From Clostridia bacterium (GTDB taxonomy: Bacteria; Bacillota_A; Clostridia; Christensenellales; Aristaeellaceae), in contig JAFWQM010000140.1 of assembly GCA_017509065.1 (NCBI GenBank), positions 1 to 10,945 on the forward strand: a stretch of 10,945 bases of DNA. The letters are read 5' to 3'. The notes under the pieces are model-generated. The model was not told the DNA's origin and ran no database searches. It worked only from the letters and a program-made list of their open reading frames with translations. A program made the position numbers and the translations under genes. Below are positions 6,582 to 10,945 of the stretch, piece after piece (position 1 is the first letter of the stretch; each line of letters begins with the position of its first letter).

Positions 6582-6610
6582 ATTATAAGCGAAATCAGGT
6601 CAAAAAACAA
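6582..6610 (-). promoter_or_regulatory. Promoter of the Rpn-like nuclease gene
   Basis: On the minus strand TTGTTT (6605-6610) and a perfect TATAAT (6582-6587) are 17 bp apart, about 37 nt before the start codon. It lies directly after the terminator of the ABC transporter operon. Confidence 0.78.
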
Positions 6611-6639
6611 GTGCGGTACTCACATAGGATCGTTTTTCG

Positions 6640-6672
6640 ATAAAATGCCTCCGCGCTGAAAATCGCGGAGGC
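6640..6672 (-). terminator. Intrinsic terminator of the amino acid ABC transporter operon
   Basis: A perfect 9-bp stem, GCCTCCGCG (6647-6655) with CGCGGAGGC (6664-6672), has an 8-nt loop and is followed on the minus strand by ATTTTA. It starts 9 bp after the ATPase stop. The stem sequence is the same as in the terminator at 4607-4633. Confidence 0.8.
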
Positions 6673-6680
6673 TTTCGGAA

Positions 6681-7424
6681 TCACAATACCTTGTTCAGGA
6701 AATCCTTGGTCCGCTGCTGCGTGGGATGGGAGAAAATTTCGTCGGGGGTGCCTTCCTCCACGATCTGGCCCTCGTCCATGAACAGCACCCGGTCGGCTAC
6801 CTCCCGGGCAAAGCCCATTTCGTGGGTGACCACCACCATGGTCATGCCCTCCTGGGCCAAACGCTTCATTACGTCCAGCACCTCGCCCACCATTTCGGGG
6901 TCCAGGGCGGAGGTGGGCTCGTCAAAGAGCATGACCTCCGGCTCCATGCACAAGGCGCGCACGATGGCGATGCGCTGCTTTTGTCCGCCGGAAAGCTGGC
7001 TGGGATAGGCGTCGGCCCGGTCGGCCAGATTGACGCGCTTGAGCAGCCCCACGGCCTTTTCTTCCGCTTCCTTTTTGCTCTTTTTCAGCAGCTTCATGGG
7101 GGCCAGGGTCATGTTCCGCAGCACGGTCATATGGGGAAACAGGTTAAAGTGCTGAAACACCATGCCCATTTTCTGCCGGTGCACGTTGATATTCACCTTG
7201 GGGTCGGTGATGTCCACGCCCTCAAAGGAGATGGTGCCCGCCGTGGGCATTTCCAGCAGGTTCAGACACCGCAGGAAGGTGGATTTGCCGCTGCCGCTGG
7301 GTCCGATCACCACCACCACTTCGCCCTTGTGAATGTCGGCGCTGACGCCCCGCAGGGCTTTCAGTTCGCCGCCCTTGAAATGCTTCTGCAAATCCTTTAC
7401 GGAAATGATAATATCAGTGGTCAC
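6681..7424 (-). CDS. Polar amino acid ABC transporter ATP-binding protein (GlnQ/HisP type)
   Basis: The 247-residue ATPase drives import by hydrolysing ATP on the cytoplasmic side of the permease. All nucleotide-binding motifs are intact: Walker [10 protein letters not shown] (41-49), Q-loop Gln91 in [10 protein letters not shown], signature LSGGQKQR (144-151), Walker B VMLFDE with catalytic Glu169, D-loop SALD, and H-loop His201. [12 protein letters not shown] is typical of the GlnQ/HisP/ArtP group. The length is normal. The start is GTG at 7424, overlapping the end of the permease gene by 11 nt, with AGGAGG 10 nt upstream inside that gene, so translation is likely coupled. It is the third and last gene of the operon and is followed by a terminator. 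Substrate specificity is set by the binding protein, not by this subunit. Confidence 0.96.
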   Translation of the reverse strand: MTTDIIISVKDLQKHFKGGELKALRGVSADIHKGEVVVVIGPSGSGKSTFLRCLNLLEMPTAGTISFEGVDITDPKVNINVHRQKMGMVFQHFNLFPHMTVLRNMTLAPMKLLKKSKKEAEEKAVGLLKRVNLADRADAYPSQLSGGQKQRIAIVRALCMEPEVMLFDEPTSALDPEMVGEVLDVMKRLAQEGMTMVVVTHEMGFAREVADRVLFMDEGQIVEEGTPDEIFSHPTQQRTKDFLNKVL

Positions 7425-8688
7425 TGCTGCGCAGCCTCCTTTCCAGCTTGCCTACCAGCCAGGTGAAAAACATGACCATCACTAAATAAATGGCGGCCAC
7501 GGCCAGCAGCGGCATAAAGGCGGAATAGGTTACACCGCGAATGATGTCGCCGCCCTTGGTCAGATCCTTCACCGCCACGTAACCGGCCACGGAGGTTTCC
7601 TTGAGCAGCACGATAAATTCGTTCGCCAGGGCGGGCAGCACGTTTTTCATGGTTTGGGGAATGATCACGTACCACATGGTTTTGATGTAATCAAAGCCCA
7701 GGGAGCGCCCGGCCTCCATCTGCCCCTTGTCGATGCTCATGATGCCGCCCCGGATGATTTCGGCCACGTATGCGCCGGAGTTGATGCCGAAGGACAGCAT
7801 GGCCACCATGACTCCGTTGCGGCTGGAAGCTAAGATGATGTAGTAAGCGATCATCAGCTGGATCACCACGGGGGTGCCGCGGATGACGGTCAGGTACACC
7901 TTGCAGATGCCGTTGAGCAGGCACATTACCGTCCGGCCCAGGCCTTTGCGCATGGTTTCCTGGGTCTGATCCCACGTGGAGCGCACCATGGCCACCAGCA
8001 CGCCGATGATGATGCCCAGCGCCACGGCCCCAAAGGTGATGTTCAGGGTAACGCCCAAGCCGTTCCAAAGATACTGCCAGCGGTCGTCATCCAGGAAATT
8101 CAGCTTGAAATCCGCCGCGATAGCGGAAAGCTGCCTGCCCGGCGTCACTTTTTCCGCCATGACCGCGATTAGCGCCGTCAGGTCTTCGTCGGTCGCGCCT
8201 TCGGGCAATGTGGCCTGCACCACAATGCGCAGATCATCATAGGGTGACGCCATATAAAACAGCGCCGTGCGGCTTTCTTCGCCGTCCTGAATGAGCAGGA
8301 GGCCCGGCTGACCGGCGATTTCCGTTTCCTTGCCCTGGTTCAGATCAGCGATTTGGCTCGCGGCCTGACCGAAAATCAGCAGCGTGCCCGGCTGCTTTTC
8401 CGCGTCCTTGCCCCGGTACATAAAGAAGGTAGTGATGGCGTCGCCGTCCGTATCCGGGGCGTTTTTCACGGCGGTGTAGTTTTTCGGCACATTCACGTCC
8501 GCCAGCTTGTAATACACCGCTCCATCCTGGGCAATCAGCCAGGTGGATTTGGCGCCGGACACCTTGCCGTTTTCGATTTTCAGCACATCCGCCTGATAGA
8601 ATGCGGCGAAATAGCCCGCCACCGCCACAATAGCCAGCACAGCCAGCACCGCGCAGATTTTGATCCAAAGGGGCTGTTTTTTCTTCAT
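7414..8688 (-). CDS. Polar amino acid ABC permease with an extra N-terminal extracellular domain
   Basis: The C-terminal ~215 residues form a normal His/Glu/Gln/Arg-type permease: [16 protein letters not shown] (210-225), [11 protein letters not shown] (268-278) and the EAA loop [20 protein letters not shown] (325-344), which docks the ATPase. About five membrane segments are expected here. Unusually, the protein is 424 residues rather than about 220. The first 30 residues hold one membrane helix (11-30), followed by about 175 residues (31-205) of soluble, mixed alpha/beta-looking sequence predicted to lie outside the cell. It lacks the binding-protein hallmarks and matches nothing I recognise. 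An extra helix would place the N-terminus inside and the ectodomain outside, consistent with the usual permease topology. The start is ATG at 8688, with GGAG 4 nt upstream. Single polar amino acid permeases of this kind normally homodimerise. Confidence 0.93.
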   Translation of the reverse strand: MKKKQPLWIKICAVLAVLAIVAVAGYFAAFYQADVLKIENGKVSGAKSTWLIAQDGAVYYKLADVNVPKNYTAVKNAPDTDGDAITTFFMYRGKDAEKQPGTLLIFGQAASQIADLNQGKETEIAGQPGLLLIQDGEESRTALFYMASPYDDLRIVVQATLPEGATDEDLTALIAVMAEKVTPGRQLSAIAADFKLNFLDDDRWQYLWNGLGVTLNITFGAVALGIIIGVLVAMVRSTWDQTQETMRKGLGRTVMCLLNGICKVYLTVIRGTPVVIQLMIAYYIILASSRNGVMVAMLSFGINSGAYVAEIIRGGIMSIDKGQMEAGRSLGFDYIKTMWYVIIPQTMKNVLPALANEFIVLLKETSVAGYVAVKDLTKGGDIIRGVTYSAFMPLLAVAAIYLVMVMFFTWLVGKLERRLRSSDH

Positions 8689-8715
8689 GTTGCTCCGTCC
8701 TTTGATGATATAAAG

Positions 8716-8745
8716 CAATAGGGGGCGATTGCTCGCTCCCTATTG
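8716..8745 (-). promoter_or_regulatory. Hairpin between binding-protein and permease genes
   Basis: On the minus strand an 8-bp stem CAATAGGG/CCCTATTG, one mismatch, then GCGA/TCGC close a GCAA tetraloop. Only a weak T-rich stretch (CTTTATAT) follows. It lies in the 78-bp gap between the two genes. Such elements commonly stabilise the upstream transcript or partly terminate it, keeping the binding protein in excess of the permease. Confidence 0.65.
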
Positions 8746-8766
8746 GATGAAAGAGAAAGCCTGAAA

Positions 8767-9507
8767 TTACTCGGCGGGAATGTACTTCGCCACGATGGCG
8801 GCCACGGTGCCGTCGGCGATCAGCACTTCCAGGGCGGCGTTGATCTTTTCCAGCAGCTCGGTGTTTTCCAGGGCGATGGCGATGGCGTAGTCTTCCACGG
8901 CGTACTGGGTATCCAGCAGCACCAGACCGGCGTTGGCTTCCACGAAAGCCTTGGCGGGGTTGTTGTCAATGATCACGCAGTCCACCTTGTCGGCCAGCAG
9001 GGCGGCTACGGCGTCCGCGCCCACCTTGTACTTGAGCACGTTTTCATCACCGAAATCGTCGGAGCAGTAGATGTCGCCGGTGGTGGATTCCTGCACGCCG
9101 ATCTTGTAGGAAGCGCCTTCCGCGTACAGATCGTCAACGGAAGCGATGGGAGAGCCTTCCTTCACGATGATGGCCTGGATGCCGGTGGCGTAGGAGGTGG
9201 AGAAGTTCACGCTCTGCAGGCGTTCCTCGGTCACGGTCATGCCGGCCATGCCAATGGACACCTTGCCGGTGGTCACAGCGGTGATGATGGCGCCGAAGTC
9301 CATATCGTCGATCACCAGTTCCATGCCCAGCTTTTCAGCGATGGCCGCGGCGATTTCAGCGTCGATGCCCACGATCACGCCGTCCTCATAATATTCGTAG
9401 GGCGGGAAGGCGGCGTTGGTGCCCATGATCAGCTTATCCTCCGCGAAAGCGGACAGGGCCGGGACCAGCAGGCAAAGAACCAATACCATAGCGAGAATCT
9501 TCTTCAT
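8767..9507 (-). CDS. Polar amino acid ABC transporter substrate-binding protein (SBP family 3)
   Basis: The 246-residue secreted protein captures an amino acid outside the cell and delivers it to the permease. It has a signal peptide (MKK, hydrophobic core to about residue 18, probable cleavage AFA|ED after residue 22). The mature part has the SBP_bac_3 hallmarks: TNAAFPPYEY (30-39), GIDAEIAAAIAEKLG (48-62 region), DFGAIITAV (70-78), GMTVTEERLQSVNFS (89-103) and the KIGVQESTTGD segment. The only Cys in the leader is Cys12 in LVLC, which is not a valid lipobox, so a lipid anchor is not predicted. The start is ATG at 9507, with AGGAGG 9 nt upstream. It is the first gene of the operon, under a near-consensus promoter. 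The ligand (Glu, Gln, Arg, His or Cys) cannot be fixed by eye. Confidence 0.93.
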   Translation of the reverse strand: MKKILAMVLVLCLLVPALSAFAEDKLIMGTNAAFPPYEYYEDGVIVGIDAEIAAAIAEKLGMELVIDDMDFGAIITAVTTGKVSIGMAGMTVTEERLQSVNFSTSYATGIQAIIVKEGSPIASVDDLYAEGASYKIGVQESTTGDIYCSDDFGDENVLKYKVGADAVAALLADKVDCVIIDNNPAKAFVEANAGLVLLDTQYAVEDYAIAIALENTELLEKINAALEVLIADGTVAAIVAKYIPAE

Positions 9508-9546
9508 AAGTCTTTTCCTCCTGACAAATTGTGTTCGTTTGATTCG

Positions 9547-9564
9547 CGTTCCTTTTGGGGAACG
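9547..9564 (-). promoter_or_regulatory. Small leader hairpin upstream of the binding-protein gene
   Basis: CGTTCC and GGAACG arms of 6 bp enclose a 6-nt loop in the roughly 60-nt leader between the promoter and the ATG at 9507. No T-run or anti-terminator partner was seen, so it is more likely a stabilising leader structure than a riboswitch. Confidence 0.4.
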
Positions 9565-9569
9565 GGTGC

Positions 9570-9598
9570 AGTATACCACACAGAAAAACGCCTGTCAA
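9570..9598 (-). promoter_or_regulatory. Near-consensus promoter of the amino acid ABC operon
   Basis: On the minus strand a perfect TTGACA (9593-9598) is followed after 17 bp by TATACT (9570-9575), which is also preceded by TG in the extended -10 position. This is the strongest promoter in the window, as fits a binding protein made in large amounts. Confidence 0.9.
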
Positions 9599-9605
9599 GA
9601 GGAAA

Positions 9606-9623
9606 TTTGAATTTTTATTCAAA
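9606..9623. promoter_or_regulatory. AT-rich perfect dyad upstream of the ABC operon promoter
   Basis: TTTGAAT-TTTT-ATTCAAA is a perfect 7-bp inverted repeat ending 7 bp upstream of the -35 at 9593-9598. The location fits a regulator site, for example for a nutrient-responsive activator or repressor, but the motif is not one I can assign. Confidence 0.45.
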
Positions 9624-9662
9624 GACTTTTGGAAAAATACAAGAATTATCTTGATATTTATT

Positions 9663-9675
9663 CATGAAATTCATG
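9663..9675. promoter_or_regulatory. CATGAA-A-TTCATG palindrome in the divergent region
   Basis: Perfect 6-bp arms around one base lie midway between the two divergent promoters, 55 bp above the miaA -35 and 65 bp above the ABC operon -35. It is a candidate protein-binding site; no family is assigned. Confidence 0.35.
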
Positions 9676-9729
9676 TTTTTGTGCATATATGCGGAATCAC
9701 GCGAAATTTGCGGCCACAAACGGACGCGC

Positions 9730-9759
9730 TTTACATGAACAGGAAAGCTATGATACAAT
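9730..9759 (+). promoter_or_regulatory. Promoter of miaA
   Basis: TTTACA (9730-9735) and TACAAT (9754-9759) are separated by 18 bp, and TG stands at the extended -10 position. The start codon is 30 nt downstream of the -10. Confidence 0.75.
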
Positions 9760-9788
9760 AGGCGCATCCGAAAACAGGGGGTGGGCCG

Positions 9789-10676
9789 ATGGCAGGCAAG
9801 CTGATCGTGATCGTGGGCACCAATGCCTCGGGCAAAAGCGGCTTGGGGGTGGAATTGGCGCTCCGGTATGGGGGAGAGGTGGTTTCTGCCGATTCCCGGC
9901 AGGTGTTCCGGAGCCTGGATTTGGGCAGCGGCAAAATCACACCGGACGAAACCAAGGGCGTGCCCCATCACCTGATCGACGTTTGCCAGCCGGGGGATTT
10001 TTTCTCCATGGCGGATTTTCAGCGTTTAGCTTATGAAGCCATCGACGGCATTTTAGCCCGGGGAAAAATCCCCTTCCTGGTGGGCGGCACCGGGCTGTAT
10101 GTGGATTCCGTGGCGGACGGCTATGAATTATCGGATATCGAGCCGGACCTGAATCTCCGCGCCCACCTGGAAACCTTCGAGACCCCGGCGTTATATGAAA
10201 TGCTGAAAGAAAAGCTGCCGGACACGGACATCGACCCCAAGAACCGCAATCGCGTCATGCGCGCCCTGGAACGCTTAGCGGCGGACGATTACCACCCCGG
10301 CAGGCGCAATCCCCGCTATGAAACGCTGAAATTGGGCGTCACCTGGCCCCGGGAAACCTTGAAATCCCGCATCGACGAGCGCCTGGAACGGCGGCTTTCT
10401 CAGGGCATGGTGGACGAAGTGCGCGGCCTCCTGAACGCGGGCGTCAGCACAGAATTTTTAATGAAGCTCGGCCTGGAATACCGGTATCTCACCCGCTACC
10501 TGCTGGGTGAACTCACCTACGACCAGATGGTGCTGGAATTGGGCAACGCCATCAAGAAATTCGCCAAGCGCCAAATGACCTGGTTCCGCCGGGAGGAAAA
10601 CCTGCATTGGCTGGATATGGCAAGCGACCCCGTGACGCAGGCGGCAGAACTGATCGACGCTTTTCTGGAAAAATAA
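9789..10676 (+). CDS. miaA: tRNA dimethylallyltransferase
   Basis: The 295-residue enzyme transfers a dimethylallyl group to N6 of adenosine 37 of tRNAs that read codons beginning with U, the first step to ms2i6A. It has a P-loop GTNASGKS (10-17), the general-base block SADSRQVF with Asp35 (33-40), GVPHHLIDV (57-65), VGGTGLYVDSV (98-108), NRNRVMRALE (152-161) and the C-terminal AKRQMTWFRR (259-268). The length is slightly below the usual 300-315. The P-loop reads GTNASGKS rather than the common GPTASGKT, and LGLEYRYLTRYLLGE replaces the usual IGYKE block, marking a divergent MiaA subgroup that keeps the catalytic Asp. The start is ATG at 9789, with a G-rich site (AGGGGG) 7 nt upstream. It is transcribed away from the ABC operon. 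No hfq or mutL neighbour is seen. Confidence 0.93.
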   Translation: MAGKLIVIVGTNASGKSGLGVELALRYGGEVVSADSRQVFRSLDLGSGKITPDETKGVPHHLIDVCQPGDFFSMADFQRLAYEAIDGILARGKIPFLVGGTGLYVDSVADGYELSDIEPDLNLRAHLETFETPALYEMLKEKLPDTDIDPKNRNRVMRALERLAADDYHPGRRNPRYETLKLGVTWPRETLKSRIDERLERRLSQGMVDEVRGLLNAGVSTEFLMKLGLEYRYLTRYLLGELTYDQMVLELGNAIKKFAKRQMTWFRREENLHWLDMASDPVTQAAELIDAFLEK

Positions 10677-10684
10677 AGACTCAA

Positions 10685-10733
10685 GGGCCTCCGCGGCCCC
10701 TGAAACCCCGCGGCAGGGGGCTTCGTCCCCTGC
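10685..10733. repeat. GC-rich hairpins after miaA (possible terminator or dispersed repeat)
   Basis: Two hairpins follow the miaA stop: GGGCC-TCCGC-GGCCC (10685-10699) and GCAGGGG/CCCCTGC around a G-T pair and CTTCG (10713-10733). Neither has a T-run, so neither is a canonical intrinsic terminator. The first shares the string GCCTCCGCG with the two minus-strand terminators. The look is of a GC-rich intergenic repeat. Confidence 0.45.
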
Positions 10734-10773
10734 ACCCCATCAGGCGATACAAGAACGTATAAAAACAAACAGT

Positions 10774-10945
10774 ATGCGCCAGCTTGGGGAAAGATCATAT
10801 AGCAAGCTCCTGGGCAAAGAAAAACGAGGTATATGCCAGGGCTCCAGATGCGGCGGTCTGACCGCCGTGACCATCCCGGAAGGGGTTGCCGGGATCGGGG
10901 AAGGCGCGTTCATGGATTGTGAAAACCTGGAGAGCGCGGTCCTCC
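10774..10945 (+). CDS. Partial BspA-type leucine-rich repeat protein (cut by window end)
   Basis: In this frame residues 29-57 read LTAVTIPEGVAGIGEGAF then MDCENLESAVL, which is the LRR_5 (BspA / Treponema surface-antigen) repeat pattern of IP-x-GV-x-x-IG-x-x-AF-x-x-C-x-x-L. These repeats occur in tandem in cell-surface and some intracellular proteins of gut Firmicutes. The frame is open at the right edge, so length and domain content are unknown. The start is uncertain: ATG at 10774 is the only ATG in this frame before the repeat, but no ribosome site precedes it and the first 28 residues (basic, Gly-rich) look neither like a signal peptide nor like a repeat. The frame stays open further upstream through the GC-rich hairpins. 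It may be a gene with a damaged or replaced 5' end. Confidence 0.55.
   Translation, partial: MRQLGERSYSKLLGKEKRGICQGSRCGGLTAVTIPEGVAGIGEGAFMDCENLESAVL

Noticed and set aside
6726..7466. Plus-strand open frame opposite the ABC ATPase (246 codons)
   Set aside because: It is His/Gly/Gln-rich low-complexity translation antisense to a gene with all ATPase motifs.
8070..8600. Permease N-terminal domain as a fused substrate-binding protein
   Set aside because: It is shorter than a binding protein (about 175 versus 220 residues), lacks the family 3 motifs, and a complete binding protein is encoded separately upstream.
9508..9569. Riboswitch or T-box in the leader of the ABC operon
   Set aside because: The leader is only about 60 nt with one 6-bp hairpin, too short for a known amino acid riboswitch or T-box, and no terminator is present.
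8743..9654. Long plus-strand open frame opposite the binding-protein gene (303 codons)
   Set aside because: It is Gly/His/Val-rich, has no family motif, and mirrors the codon pattern of the clearly real SBP gene on the other strand.
10851..10867. Perfect palindrome CGGCGGTC-T-GACCGCCG
   Set aside because: It lies within the leucine-rich-repeat coding frame and is short and GC-rich; there is no T-run or promoter next to it, so it may be a codon-level coincidence.
1..10945. CRISPR arrays, tRNA or rRNA genes, phage or defence modules
   Set aside because: No regularly spaced direct repeats, cloverleaf-like sequences, rRNA motifs or phage structural genes were seen on either strand by eye.

Overview
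The window looks like chromosomal DNA from a Gram-positive gut-type Clostridia (Bacillota). The clues are strong AGGAGG-type ribosome sites, the mix of ATG and GTG starts, consensus sigma-A promoters, intrinsic terminators, an Rpn-type PD-(D/E)XK nuclease and a BspA-type leucine-rich repeat start. A Christensenellales-like lineage would fit, but that is an impression from protein style and not a demonstrated placement. Most genes are GC-rich. The insertion sequence at the left edge is clearly more AT-rich.

Layout: all genes up to about 9.5 kb are on the minus strand, and the last two are on the plus strand. (1) 1-1295: a complete ISAs1-family insertion sequence whose left terminal repeat begins at base 1. 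(2) 1304-2928: a two-gene unit, an endonuclease IV-like TIM-barrel protein followed 5 bp later by an esterase; the insertion sequence sits 8 bp after the esterase stop. (3) About 2989-3085: a long imperfect inverted repeat resembling a miniature element. (4) 3117-4537: a class I glutamine amidotransferase-like gamma-glutamyl hydrolase overlapping a calcineurin-type phosphoesterase, with its own promoter. (5) 4656-5489: an XRE-type regulator with a second winged-helix-like segment, between its own promoter and terminator. (6) 5718-6545: an Rpn-family nuclease with its own promoter and two tandem terminators. (7) 6681-9507: a polar amino acid ABC importer operon in the order binding protein, permease, ATPase, driven by a near-perfect promoter and closed by a terminator. 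(8) 9508-9788: a divergent regulatory region with AT-rich dyads. (9) 9789-10676: miaA on the plus strand. (10) 10677-10945: GC-rich hairpins, then the beginning of a leucine-rich-repeat reading frame that runs off the window.

Functionally this is mostly housekeeping and metabolism: nutrient uptake, tRNA modification, small-molecule hydrolases and a repair-type nuclease. The most unusual gene is the ABC permease, which carries an unrecognised extracellular domain of about 175 residues ahead of an otherwise normal permease domain. Its partner binding protein has a signal peptide but no lipobox. I saw no defence island, CRISPR array, phage module or RNA gene. No complete undescribed system is evident beyond the unusual permease.
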